The position numbers and the translations under genes are program-made. This document shows positions 52,354-61,292 of a DNA stretch of 64,000 bases, piece by piece; within the stretch, counting starts at the first letter, position 1; each line of letters starts with the position of its first letter. The stretch is from positions 62,001 to 126,000 of the forward strand of contig SVEE01000001.1 of assembly GCA_015057525.1 (NCBI GenBank), given 5' to 3'. This DNA is from Lachnospiraceae bacterium. Lineage in GTDB: Bacteria; Bacillota; Clostridia; Lachnospirales; Lachnospiraceae. The notes under the pieces were generated by a model that worked only from the letters and a program-made list of their open reading frames with translations, was not told the DNA's origin and did not search any database.

Positions 52354-53142
52354 TTATTCGAAACAAATCATATCTGTCAAACCATACTTCTCAGCAAGCT
52401 TGTCAAAGGTTCCGTTTTCTTTTAAAGTGTGAAGCGACTCATTAACCTTATCACGGAGCTCTGTGTTACCAAGCTTGAAACCAATACCGTACTGCTCTGA
52501 ATTTAAATGCTCCTCTAAGATGATAAATTCATCTCCACGACTGTCAATCTGATACTGTGCAACACCAATATCCATAGCGATGGCATCAACTGAACCTGCT
52601 TCTAACTCTAAGAAAGCAGTGTTGTAATCACCAAACTCCTGAAGAGTCTTAAAAGTGTCAGCGAGAGCCTTCTGTGCTTCTTCATCAGTTAAAACATCAA
52701 GTGCAGCAGATGCAGCCTGAACAGCAACTGTTTTTCCTGCAAGGTCTTCGAAGGAAGTAATTCCTGAATCAGCTTTAACTACGATAACCTGGCTGTTATC
52801 TACATATGGCTCTGACCACTCATAATCATCTTCTCTACCGTTGATAGTGAATCCATTCCAAATACAGTCAATTGTACCTGAATTAAGCTCGTTGTCCTTG
52901 TTAGCCCACTCAATTGGCTGCTTAACTAATGTCCAACCGTTTAATTCGCAAACTGCCTCAGCAAGCTCAAGGTCAAATCCAGTATACTCGCCGTTGTCAT
53001 CCATATATCCATATGGTGGATATTCAGCATCGAAACCAACAGTAAATGTCTTGCCATCTTTTTCTTTGCCACAGCCTGTAAGAGCTACTGCAGCTAATGA
53101 CATAGTCATAATTCCGCATAATATTTTTTTGCCTAATTTCAT
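52354..53142 (-). CDS. Amino-acid ABC transporter substrate-binding lipoprotein
   Basis: 262 residues. A lipoprotein signal peptide ends at LTGCG (Cys24). The SBP family 3 domain opens FTVGFDAEYPPYGYMDDNGEYTG, with GFDLELAEAV and the ligand-contact region IWNGFTINGRED. It captures a polar amino acid outside the membrane; which one (cystine, glutamine, arginine and others are possible) cannot be told by eye. It is the first gene of the operon, with AGGAGG before the ATG and a promoter at 53208. Confidence 0.93.
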   Translation of the reverse strand: MKLGKKILCGIMTMSLAAVALTGCGKEKDGKTFTVGFDAEYPPYGYMDDNGEYTGFDLELAEAVCELNGWTLVKQPIEWANKDNELNSGTIDCIWNGFTINGREDDYEWSEPYVDNSQVIVVKADSGITSFEDLAGKTVAVQAASAALDVLTDEEAQKALADTFKTLQEFGDYNTAFLELEAGSVDAIAMDIGVAQYQIDSRGDEFIILEEHLNSEQYGIGFKLGNTELRDKVNESLHTLKENGTFDKLAEKYGLTDMICFE

Positions 53143-53207
53143 AATAATCCTCCTTGTATGTAAAATACTTTAGTATTCTACTATAATAAAGCTTTTTCGC
53201 CTAAAGT

Positions 53208-53236
53208 ATCGTATCATATTGGTGAATGTTCGTCAA
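53208..53236 (-). promoter_or_regulatory. Promoter of the amino-acid ABC transporter operon
   Basis: On the minus strand TTGACG and TACGAT are separated by 17 bases, about 66 bases before the binding-protein start. Nearby ATACTTTAGTAT (53165-53176) is a 5-2-5 inverted repeat between promoter and gene. The rest of the 228-base divergent gap shows nothing else. Confidence 0.5.
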
Positions 53237-53370
53237 TTTAATAGTATTCATTTTGAACGAATTTTAGAGTAAAAAACTTCTATTATATGCTTTAAGTATC
53301 TTTACTAAAATCAAAACTTGATATAAAATAACCACATAATCGTTTTTGATACATAAGGAGGAATGATATT

Positions 53371-53910
53371 ATGGGTCTAGTTATTGCAATTCTTGCTGTT
53401 GTGTTAATTATACTTATTTGGTATATAAGCACATACAACGGAATAAAAGTACTTAAGATTAAGATTGATGAGGCATTGTCAGGAATTGATGTAGCTCTTA
53501 CTAAGAGATATGATGTTCTTACTAAGATGGTAGATGTATGTAAGGCATTTAAGCAGCATGAGACAGAGTTACTCACAGAGGTAATTAGCTTAAGAAGCGG
53601 TATGTCTATGCAGGAGCGTAACAACGCTAGCCGTCAGATGGATGTACTTGCAGGTAAGATTAACGTACTTGCAGAGAATTATCCAGAGCTTAAATCTAGC
53701 AATAATTTTGTACAGCTTCAGAAAGCTATTATGGATGTTGAGGAACATCTTCAGGCATCAAGAAGACTCTACAACTCAAATGTTACAGCTTACAATGCTA
53801 AGATAGCAGTTTTCCCTAACAGCATAGTTGCAGGTGGTATGGGAGCAGTTGCAGAAGAATTCTTCGTAGCAGAAGATGTTAAGAGACAGGATGTTAAGAT
53901 GAGCTTCTAG
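53371..53910 (+). CDS. LemA family protein
   Basis: 179 residues. One N-terminal membrane helix (about 3-22) with YNGIKVLKIKIDEALSGIDV, then a long helical bundle with NRYD-like TKRYDVLTKMV and the C-terminal YNSNVTAYNAKIAVFPNSIVA, the LemA signature. Function is unknown; members are widespread membrane-anchored proteins, sometimes linked to two-component or protease systems. AAGGAGG precedes the ATG. It is monocistronic, with a terminator at 53923. Confidence 0.92.
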   Translation: MGLVIAILAVVLIILIWYISTYNGIKVLKIKIDEALSGIDVALTKRYDVLTKMVDVCKAFKQHETELLTEVISLRSGMSMQERNNASRQMDVLAGKINVLAENYPELKSSNNFVQLQKAIMDVEEHLQASRRLYNSNVTAYNAKIAVFPNSIVAGGMGAVAEEFFVAEDVKRQDVKMSF

Positions 53911-53922
53911 TTCATACTAAAT

Positions 53923-53955
53923 AAAAGGTTGGTTTCAAACCAGCCTTTTATTTTT
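53923..53955 (+). terminator. Intrinsic terminator after lemA
   Basis: A nearly perfect stem (53923-53935 with 53937-53949, one wobble) that opens into a small loop, followed by an ATTTTTA tract. Confidence 0.75.
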
Positions 53956-54031
53956 AGATAAGTGTTTTTGGTTAAAGTATACTTTGTAAATTGCAAAGTT
54001 ATATGTTATAGTGGCATGAGAGGTGGCATAC

Positions 54032-54421
54032 ATGAAACGATTCATATGTTCTTTAATTGTTATATGTTTACTTTTTCTGGGCATGCACATTGAAGTAATT
54101 GATGTGGATAATGTTTTTGCGTGCTCAAATGCTGATGATTATACATATTTCGTAGATATTAGAGAAGAAGATTCAGTTTCTCAGGACAGTAAAATTCAAA
54201 TGATTAGATTTCAAAATTCGACATTTGTAGCTGGAGGAATCAAACGCTCTAATATTAAGAATGATATGAAAGTATATGTTCAACTCTGTAATATAGAAAG
54301 TATAGAAAATAAAAATTATTATTATGAGTTTTCTTTAGAATTTGTAAAATCTCCAGAATTATACAGTAAGATTTATGTTCTTGAGTATATACATAATATT
54401 GATGGTAAGAGTTATGTATAA
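54032..54421 (+). CDS. Small secreted protein of unknown function
   Basis: 129 residues. A signal peptide (MKRFICSLIVICLLFLGMHI) is followed by a small beta-rich domain rich in Tyr, Asn and Glu (for example KNYYYEFSLEFVKSPELY). No lipobox with a suitable position; the Cys in VFACSNAD lies too far from the hydrophobic core. ATG 54032 has AGAGGTG 6 bases upstream. I recognise no family. It is followed after 49 bases by the CaCA exchanger. Confidence 0.6.
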   Translation: MKRFICSLIVICLLFLGMHIEVIDVDNVFACSNADDYTYFVDIREEDSVSQDSKIQMIRFQNSTFVAGGIKRSNIKNDMKVYVQLCNIESIENKNYYYEFSLEFVKSPELYSKIYVLEYIHNIDGKSYV

Positions 54422-54470
54422 AAAATACTTGAATAGAACATATAATAGGATTTAATTTTGGAGGATTAAA

Positions 54471-55400
54471 ATGATATTTTTAAAAATTGCATTATTGGTG
54501 CTAGGATTTGTGATGCTTATTAAGGGTGCAGACTGGTTTGTTGATGGAACATCAGGTATTGCAACTAAGCTTGGAATACCACAGCTTGTAATAGGTCTTA
54601 CAATTGTTGCTATGGGAACAAGCTTACCTGAGGCCGCTGTTAGTGTTACTGCAGCTTTAAAGGGAAATGCGGGGATTGCAATTGGTAATGTTTTAGGAAG
54701 TAACATTCTTAATGTTTTTATCATTCTTGGTATAACTGCAGTTATAGTTTCTGTAGCTATTCAAAAATCCACTTTATGCATCGAGATGCCATATATGATT
54801 CTTGTTACTGTTGTTCTTATTTTAATGGGTAGAACAGGAAATGAGATTTCTAGACTAGAGGGTATTGTTTTATGGATTTTGTTTATTATCTATCTTGCAT
54901 ATCTTTTTGTTCTTGCAAAGAAGGGTAAGCAGGAAGATAAAGAAAATGAAGTGACAACAGCTACATGGAAACTTATTACTTATTCCATTGTAGGTCTAGT
55001 TATTGTAGTTTGGGGTAGTGACATTACAGTAGATGCTGCTACTTATATAGCTAAGTCGGTTGGTCTTAGCGAGAGATTTATAGGTCTTACAATTGTTGCC
55101 CTTGGTACATCTCTTCCAGAGCTTGTTACATCTGTAACAGCTGCAAGAAAGGGTAATGCTGATATTGCTATTGGCAATATTGTAGGAAGTAACATTTTTA
55201 ACGTTCTTTTCGTAATCGGTACATCATCGCTTATTATTCCGGTTATCTATGAGCCTGGATTCATTATTGATGGTATTATTGCAATTGCAGCAGGCGTTAT
55301 TCTTTGGATAGCAGTATTTAGAAAATTAGAACTCAGACGTGTGTGGGGTATAATATTCCTCGCATGCTACGCAGGTTATTTTGCATACTTATTTATGTAA
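54471..55400 (+). CDS. CaCA-family cation (Na+/Ca2+) exchanger, YrbG-like
   Basis: 309 residues with about ten transmembrane helices and the two inverted alpha repeats of the Ca2+:cation antiporter family. Repeat 1 is [18 protein letters not shown] plus [11 protein letters not shown]; repeat 2 is [18 protein letters not shown] plus [11 protein letters not shown]. It should exchange Na+ or H+ for Ca2+ across the membrane. GGAGG precedes the ATG. A small gene follows 21 bases later. Confidence 0.93.
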   Translation: MIFLKIALLVLGFVMLIKGADWFVDGTSGIATKLGIPQLVIGLTIVAMGTSLPEAAVSVTAALKGNAGIAIGNVLGSNILNVFIILGITAVIVSVAIQKSTLCIEMPYMILVTVVLILMGRTGNEISRLEGIVLWILFIIYLAYLFVLAKKGKQEDKENEVTTATWKLITYSIVGLVIVVWGSDITVDAATYIAKSVGLSERFIGLTIVALGTSLPELVTSVTAARKGNADIAIGNIVGSNIFNVLFVIGTSSLIIPVIYEPGFIIDGIIAIAAGVILWIAVFRKLELRRVWGIIFLACYAGYFAYLFM

Positions 55401-55421
55401 TAATATTAAAGGAGGCAATCG

Positions 55422-55592
55422 ATGGAAACAATGTATTATGAGGTAGTAAATATTGATGGAGATTATGCTAATCTAAGAAGAACAGATATTGAAAGTTCAG
55501 ATTTGAAACTTGTAGCCAGAGCTATGCTTCCTGCAGAAATATCAGAAGGAAGCAAACTCAAATATGAGATGCTACAGTACGAATTGATTTAA
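55422..55592 (+). CDS. 56-residue DUF3006-like protein
   Basis: A short gene encoding 56 residues (METMYYEVVNIDGDYANLRR at the start, ending MLQYELI). GGAGG lies 6 bases before the ATG and a terminator follows directly, which supports it as real. The pattern of a small beta-barrel with a GDYA turn and a central MLP element loosely resembles DUF3006 proteins, but I would not insist on it. It follows the CaCA exchanger closely and may be cotranscribed. Confidence 0.7.
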   Translation: METMYYEVVNIDGDYANLRRTDIESSDLKLVARAMLPAEISEGSKLKYEMLQYELI

Positions 55593-55603
55593 AAACACAG
55601 GAG

Positions 55604-55634
55604 ATACAGCAACTTTAGGTTGCTGTATTTTTTT
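55604..55634 (+). terminator. Intrinsic terminator after the 56-residue gene
   Basis: A perfect 10-bp stem (55604-55613 with 55619-55628), 5-base loop and T run. Confidence 0.85.
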
Positions 55635-55741
55635 GGAGTATTTTTAAAGATATTTCCTGTAACTTGTTATATAAAAAACAAAAAATGTCGACATATATAA
55701 TGTAGTTCATTTTTAAACATAACAAGGAGGTTACTATTATA

Positions 55742-56662
55742 ATGGATGCACTTGAAAATTTTCTTGATTCACTTTTATCATAGGTACCAGATATAATTTA
55801 TGCAATAGTTTTACTTGTTGTTGCATTTGTTGTTGCAGGTATTGTGAGAACTATCGTTACTAAGCTTTTGAAGGCTGTTAAGGTTGATTCCCTTCAGGAG
55901 AAGGCTGGAATCGATGCTTCAGAGAATACTTCATTCTCTACAATTATCGCTAACGTAATATATGGTATAATTGTTCTTTTCGTTATTACATGTGCACTTG
56001 ATCAGCTTGAGATTACAGCTATTTCTGCACCTGCAAATGAAGTTGTTGCTAAGATTTTTGATATGATTCCAAATGTACTTGGTGCTATTCTTATCATTGC
56101 AATCGGTGTATTTATTGCTAAGCTTGTTGCTCAGTTATTACAGAGCCTCTTAGCTGGCGTTGGTGCTGATACATTAATCGAGAAGATTACAGGAACACCT
56201 GCAAAGAAAATTGTTCTTTCTAAGGTTATTGCTTCTGTAGTACAGTATGTATTAGCAGTAGTATTCCTTGTACAGGGTATCAATGTTCTTAATCTTGATG
56301 TATTAACTAGCATTGGAGCTGCTATTATTGGCTATATGCCTTCTGTTCTTAGCGCAGTTATCATTATTGCAGTTGGTATGTTTGCAGCATATACTGCTGA
56401 GTCAGCTATCGTTAAGAAGTTCCCAGAGGCAAAGGGAAGTGCTCTTGTAGCTAAGGTTGTTATCTATGTACTTGTTGCATTCCTCTGCTTAAGCGAGTTA
56501 GGCGTAGCATCTGCTATTGTTGAGACAACATTTGTATCAATAATCGCTGCTGTTTGTGTAGCATTTGCAATTGCATTTGGTGTTGGTGGACGTACATTTG
56601 CAGCAAATACTCTTGAGAAAATAGAGAAGAAGATTGACAGCAAGGAAGCTGACAAAGAATAA
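55742..56662 (+). pseudogene. TM-helix-type mechanosensitive channel gene interrupted by in-frame TAG
   Basis: Starting at ATG 55742 (AAGGAGG at 55724) the frame reads 13 codons (MDALENFLDSLLS), then TAG at 55781-55783, and then continues open for 292 codons to 56662. The sequence right after the stop (VPDIIYAIVLLVVAFVVAGI) is the expected first membrane helix. The remainder has four more helices with two conserved TM-helix repeats (MIPNVLGAILIIAIGVFIA and YMPSVLSAVIIIAVGMFAA), ending in FGVGGRTFAANTLEKIEKK. One change (CAG to TAG) explains the break. A GTG at 55844 could start a shorter product but lacks a ribosome site. TAG is an ordinary stop for other genes here. Confidence 0.8.
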
Positions 56663-56711
56663 TATTTAAAAGATTATTATTAATAATAAAAAATGAACTT
56701 ACGCACGTAAG

Positions 56712-56740
56712 AAAAGGCAACCATTAGGTTGCCTTTTCTT
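56712..56740 (+). terminator. Intrinsic terminator after the channel gene
   Basis: A perfect 11-bp stem (56712-56722 with 56727-56737), ATTA loop and T-rich tail. Confidence 0.85.
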
Positions 56741-56828
56741 TGTTTAATATAATATTTTTACAGCTTTTGTGTAATAATATACTTCAATGATAGAGAAAAT
56801 ATGATATATTATTGTATGAGGTGATTAT

Positions 56829-57689
56829 ATGAAACTCATAACATTAAATACCCACAGCTTGTTGGAAGAAAATTACGAAGAAAAATTAATAGATTTTGTA
56901 TATGTGATTGCTAAAGAACGCCCTGAAGTTTTCGCTTTGCAAGAGGTTAATCAATCTATTGACATGTCAGAAGTGGATGGCAATATTTGTGAGGGCTATG
57001 TTGAGATAGATGGAGAAAGTGCTATTATTAGAGAGGACAATCATGCTCTCAAAGTGGCTAAAATGCTATTTGAGCTTGGTTTGAAATATGAGTGGACCTT
57101 TACTCCCATAAAGCGTGGATATGGCAGATATGAAGAGTGTGTTGCTATATTTAGCTTGTCTCCAATAATAGAAACTAAGCAATTTTATGTAAGTGAAATT
57201 AAGGATTATAACAATTGGAGATCACGAAAAATACTTGGAATAAAAACTGCAGATTATGGAGATACATGGTTTTTTTCAGCTCATTTTGGATGGTGGGATG
57301 ATGAAGAGGAACCTTTCCTTGGTCAGTGGGATAATGCCAATGGCACTATTAAAGATATTATAGGCAACGATACCTGCTTTATAATGGGTGATTTTAATAC
57401 TCCAGCCAAAATTAGAAATCAGGGATACGATTATGTTAAAAAGTCGGGCTGGAATGACACTTGGGAATTGGCAGAATTTAAGGATTCTGGTCTTACAGTA
57501 GGTCATGTTATCGACGGCTGGCATGATAGAATCAAGGATGAAGCTGACAAGGCAATAGGTATGCGTCTAGATTATGTTTGGTGCAACAAGGCAATCGAAG
57601 TGCTAAGTAGTAGAGTGATTTTTAATGGAAAGAATTACAATGTAGTATCTGATCACTATGGTGTGATGGTTGAAATTGAATGTGATTAG
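56829..57689 (+). CDS. Endonuclease/exonuclease/phosphatase (EEP) superfamily hydrolase
   Basis: 286 residues. The fold's catalytic residues are visible: FALQEVNQ (metal Glu), the SAHFGWW His, MGDFNTPA (Asp/Asn), MRLDYVWCN and VSDHYGVMVE (catalytic Asp-His). No signal peptide is present, so it is intracellular. The substrate could be a phosphodiester such as a nucleotide, sugar phosphate or nucleic acid. It lies 11 bases upstream of malQ with overlapping ribosome-site region, so a sugar-phosphate role is possible but only inferred. Confidence 0.88.
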   Translation: MKLITLNTHSLLEENYEEKLIDFVYVIAKERPEVFALQEVNQSIDMSEVDGNICEGYVEIDGESAIIREDNHALKVAKMLFELGLKYEWTFTPIKRGYGRYEECVAIFSLSPIIETKQFYVSEIKDYNNWRSRKILGIKTADYGDTWFFSAHFGWWDDEEEPFLGQWDNANGTIKDIIGNDTCFIMGDFNTPAKIRNQGYDYVKKSGWNDTWELAEFKDSGLTVGHVIDGWHDRIKDEADKAIGMRLDYVWCNKAIEVLSSRVIFNGKNYNVVSDHYGVMVEIECD

Positions 57690-57700
57690 GAGGTGGAGGA

Positions 57701-59203
57701 ATGACAAGAACAACAGGTGTGCTATTACCTATAGCTAGCCTTCCTTCAAAATATGGAATAGGCTGTTTCTCAAAAAGTGCTTATGATTTTGTGGATTGGT
57801 TAAAGGGAGCAGGCCAATGCTATTGGCAGATACTTCCACTTGTGCCTACGAGTTTTGGGGATTCGCCATATCAATCTTTTTCTACATATGCAGGTAATCC
57901 ATATTTTATCAGTCTTGAGTCACTAATAGAGGAAGGAGTCCTAACAAGAAAAGAATGTGGTGCAGTTGATTTTGGTAAGGATGATTCTTCGGTAGACTAT
58001 GAAAAAATGTATAAGGGCAGATATAAGCTTTTAAGGAAAGCATACGAAAGAAGTAATATAAGTAACAATGATGCATACAACAGATTTGTAGCTGAAAATG
58101 AGTGGTGGTTAAAGGACTATGCTTTGTTTATGGCTGTCAAAAATGTGTTTGGTGGAGTGCCTTGGACTGAGTGGGCAGATGATATAAAAAACAGATATGA
58201 TTTTGCCATGGATTACTATAGAAGAGAACAATACTTTGAAATAGAGTTCCATCAATATATGCAGTTTAAGTTTTATGAACAGTGGACAGCACTTAAATCC
58301 TATGCAAATTTTAATGGTGTTAGAATTATAGGTGACATCCCGATATATGTAGCTATGGATAGTGCAGATGTGTGGGCACATCCAGAACTCTTTCAATTAG
58401 ATAAAGATAATGTCCCTATTGCTGTTGCAGGATGTCCTCCAGATGGTTTTGCAGAAAACGGACAGCTTTGGGGTAATCCTCTTTATAAATGGGAGTATCA
58501 TAAGGCGACAGGATATGAATGGTGGATGGGAAGACTTGGATATACATTTAAGCTGTATGATGTAGTGAGAATAGATCATTTTAGAGGATTTGATGAATAT
58601 TATTCTATACCTTACGGTTCGGTAGATGCAAAGAATGGACATTGGGAGAAAGGACCAGGAATAGAATTATTTAGAAGGATGGAAGAGGTTTTAGGCAAGC
58701 AAGAGGTTATTGCTGAAGACTTGGGATACCTTAATGATTCTGTTAGAAAGATGGTGTCAGATAGTGGCTTTCCAAGCATGAAGGTTCTTGAATTTGCATT
58801 TGATTCTAGAGATTCAGAAAGCGCAAGAGATTATCTTCCGCACAACTATAATGAGAACAGTGTTGTCTATTCTGGAACCCATGATAATGAGACTCTTACA
58901 GGGTGGTTTAAGAGTATAACTGACGAAGATAGAAAATTGGCCCGGGATTATCTTTGTGATTATTATACACCTGATGACCAGATGTACATGAGTTTTATAT
59001 CAACAGTACTTATGAGTAAATCAAATCTCTCAATAATTCCAATACAGGATTATTTGGGATATGGAAATGAGGCTCGAATTAATAAGCCATCTACAATTGG
59101 AATAAATTGGAAGTGGAGAATAAAAAAGGAAGCACTTTCTAAAGAATTGCAAGAAAAATTGAGAAAACTTGCCATCAGGTATGAAAGAATAGGGTGGCAG
59201 TAG
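57701..59203 (+). CDS. malQ: 4-alpha-glucanotransferase
   Basis: 500 residues, GH77. It transfers alpha-1,4-glucan chains (amylomaltase/D-enzyme). Signatures: LPSKYGIGCFSKSAYDFVDWL, DSPYQSFSTYAGNP, GDIPIYVAMDSADVW, the nucleophile in VRIDHFRGFDEYY, the acid/base in IAEDLG and GTHDNETLTGW. AGGAGGTGGAGG precedes the ATG. Together with GlgC and GlgD it supports glycogen or maltodextrin metabolism in this organism, though a maltose operon is not in the window. Confidence 0.95.
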   Translation: MTRTTGVLLPIASLPSKYGIGCFSKSAYDFVDWLKGAGQCYWQILPLVPTSFGDSPYQSFSTYAGNPYFISLESLIEEGVLTRKECGAVDFGKDDSSVDYEKMYKGRYKLLRKAYERSNISNNDAYNRFVAENEWWLKDYALFMAVKNVFGGVPWTEWADDIKNRYDFAMDYYRREQYFEIEFHQYMQFKFYEQWTALKSYANFNGVRIIGDIPIYVAMDSADVWAHPELFQLDKDNVPIAVAGCPPDGFAENGQLWGNPLYKWEYHKATGYEWWMGRLGYTFKLYDVVRIDHFRGFDEYYSIPYGSVDAKNGHWEKGPGIELFRRMEEVLGKQEVIAEDLGYLNDSVRKMVSDSGFPSMKVLEFAFDSRDSESARDYLPHNYNENSVVYSGTHDNETLTGWFKSITDEDRKLARDYLCDYYTPDDQMYMSFISTVLMSKSNLSIIPIQDYLGYGNEARINKPSTIGINWKWRIKKEALSKELQEKLRKLAIRYERIGWQ

Positions 59204-59259
59204 TAAAATTTAATAAATTATCCATAATAACATTAAAAGAATTAAGAAGGTGAGAGAAC

Positions 59260-59517
59260 ATGAAAGAATTCAAATATGTTATTACGGATGAAATTGGTAT
59301 TCATGCAAGGCCTGCCGGACTTCTTGCTAAAGAGGCGAAGGCATTTACATCTAATATTACAATTGAGGCAAACGGCAAAAACGCGGATATTACAAGGCTT
59401 ATGGCAGTTATGGGATTAGGTATAAAAAAAGGTTCAGAAATAGTTGTCAAGGCAGAAGGTGAAGATGAGGATGCTGCAATCAAAAAAATCAAAGAATTTT
59501 TTGAGGCTAATTTATGA
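59260..59517 (+). CDS. ptsH: HPr phosphocarrier with His15 but Arg46
   Basis: 85 residues. Active-site His15 lies in EIGIHARPAG, so Enzyme I can phosphorylate it. The regulatory residue 46, Ser in HPr of most Firmicutes, is Arg here (ADITRLMAVMGLG, where Bacillus HPr has VNLKSIMGVMSLG). Numbering matches Bacillus HPr without gaps. HprK therefore should not phosphorylate this HPr. The stop codon overlaps the ptsI start (ATGA). AAGGTGAGAG precedes the ATG. See the Crh-like protein at 16356, which has the opposite pattern. Confidence 0.94.
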   Translation: MKEFKYVITDEIGIHARPAGLLAKEAKAFTSNITIEANGKNADITRLMAVMGLGIKKGSEIVVKAEGEDEDAAIKKIKEFFEANL

Positions 59518-61133
59518 GACAGTACAGTGGGAAATCTATACTAAGTGGTATTGCAGCAGGTAAAATTTTATTCTACGAAAAGAGTCAAAGCCAAATAAAA
59601 AGACTTAAGGTTGAGAATCCGGAAGCAGAAATAAATCGTTACGAAGAGGCTAAGAAGAAGGCTGTTGAACAGTTAAAAGAGCTATATGATAAGGCATTAG
59701 TTGATGTAGGTGAGACAAATGCAATGATTTTTGATGTCCATGCAATGATGCTTGAGGATGCTGATTATAATGATTCAGTATATAATATCATAACTAATGA
59801 AGGTGTTAATGCTGAATTTGCGGTGGCTACTACAGGGGATAATTTTTCTGCCATGTTTGCCCAGATGGATGATGAATATTTCAAAGCCAGAGCCATGGAT
59901 GTAAAAGATATATCAGAGAGAGTAATTGCAATTCTTACAGGGAATACGTCTGATCCTAATATTCTTTCTGAACCAGCAATAATTGTGGCAAAAGACCTTG
60001 CGCCTAGTGAGACTGTTCAGATGGATAAGTCAAAGCTTCTTGGCTTTGTTACTAAGCTTGGTTCATCAAATTCACATACTGCTATCTTAGCTAGAACAAT
60101 GAATATTCCTGCATTGATTGGCGTTGATATTGACAGAGAGTGGAATGGTAAAATTGCTATTATAGATGGTAGACAGGGGATTTTAATTGTTGAGCCAGAT
60201 GAGGAAACTCTCAATAAATATAAGCTTGAGATTGATAAAGAAGAGGAATCGAAAAGACTTTTAGCCAATTTAAAAGGGTTAAAGGATGAAACCCTAGATG
60301 GAAAACATATAAAACTTTATGCTAACATTGGAAGTGTTGCAGATGTTGCTAATGTACTTGCAAATGATGGGGCTGGAATTGGTCTTTTTAGAAGTGAATT
60401 TTTATACCTTGAAAAAAAGGATTATCCTACGGAAGAAGAACAGTTTCAAGTGTATAAAACAGTTGTACAGAATATGGCAGGCAGACAGGTTGTTATACGA
60501 ACACTTGATATTGGTGCTGATAAGCAGGTTGATTATTTTGATATAGATAAAGAAGAAAATCCTGCTATGGGATATCGTGCAATAAGAATATGTCTTGATA
60601 GAATAGATATATTCAAGGCTCAGCTTAGAGCAATATATAGAGCATCAGCATTTGGCTCTGTTGCAATTATGTTTCCTATGATTATTTCTGTTGATGAGAT
60701 AGTGGAAATCAAAAAAATCTGTGATGAAATAAAAAAAGAGCTTTTGACTAGTGGAATAGCTTTTGGCGAGGTACCCCTTGGGGTGATGATAGAGACCCCG
60801 GCAGCAGTAATGATAAGCGATTTGCTTGCTAAGGAAGTGGATTTTTTTAGTATTGGAACAAATGATTTGACACAATATACTTTAGCTATAGACCGTCAGA
60901 ATTCAAAACTAGATAATATTTATGATTCTCATCATCCAGCGGTTCTACGGATGATTCAGATGGTTATTGATAATGGACACAAGGAAGGAATATGGGTAGG
61001 TATTTGTGGAGAACTTGGTGCTGACACTACTCTTACAGAAACATTTATAAAGATGGGGATTGATGAGCTTTCTGTGTCACCATCCTATATACTTCCAATA
61101 AGGAAAATAATCCGTGATATTAAGGCTAATTAA
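59514..61133 (+). CDS. ptsI: PTS Enzyme I
   Basis: 539 residues, slightly shorter than Bacillus EI (about 570). It autophosphorylates from phosphoenolpyruvate and passes phosphate to HPr His15. The active His is His188 in GSSNSHTAILARTM. The PEP-binding half has GLFRSEFLYL, RTLDIGADKQ, GYRAIRI and GVMIETPAAV, with the catalytic Cys in VGICGELG. It overlaps ptsH by 4 bases, so the pair is coexpressed. No EII sugar permease is in the window. A strong terminator follows. Confidence 0.96.
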   Translation: MRQYSGKSILSGIAAGKILFYEKSQSQIKRLKVENPEAEINRYEEAKKKAVEQLKELYDKALVDVGETNAMIFDVHAMMLEDADYNDSVYNIITNEGVNAEFAVATTGDNFSAMFAQMDDEYFKARAMDVKDISERVIAILTGNTSDPNILSEPAIIVAKDLAPSETVQMDKSKLLGFVTKLGSSNSHTAILARTMNIPALIGVDIDREWNGKIAIIDGRQGILIVEPDEETLNKYKLEIDKEEESKRLLANLKGLKDETLDGKHIKLYANIGSVADVANVLANDGAGIGLFRSEFLYLEKKDYPTEEEQFQVYKTVVQNMAGRQVVIRTLDIGADKQVDYFDIDKEENPAMGYRAIRICLDRIDIFKAQLRAIYRASAFGSVAIMFPMIISVDEIVEIKKICDEIKKELLTSGIAFGEVPLGVMIETPAAVMISDLLAKEVDFFSIGTNDLTQYTLAIDRQNSKLDNIYDSHHPAVLRMIQMVIDNGHKEGIWVGICGELGADTTLTETFIKMGIDELSVSPSYILPIRKIIRDIKAN

Positions 61134-61150
61134 ATTAGCAAAAAGAACTA

Positions 61151-61207
61151 AAAATTCTATGATATATCCAATGAATAAAAAAATGGGATATATTATAGAA
61201 TTTTTTC
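61151..61207 (+). terminator. Intrinsic terminator after ptsI
   Basis: A 19-bp stem with one G-U pair (61151-61169 with 61186-61204), AT-rich loop and T run. Confidence 0.85.
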
Positions 61208-61292
61208 TTTATTTTTGGCGCATTTATGTTATAATCAACAAGTTTGAAACTGTTATTAGGGGGTAAATAATAAAAAGAAAGAGGCGTTTAGT

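Noticed and set aside
55685-55694. ATGTCGACAT palindrome upstream of the channel gene
   Set aside because: Only 10 bp, with no repeated copy and no clearly aligned promoter, so probably chance.
55781-55783. TAG read as a sense codon (pyrrolysine or amber recoding)
   Set aside because: Several genes in the window end in TAG (for example at 2717 and 6396), and nothing around this site suggests a PYLIS-like element. A point mutation is simpler.
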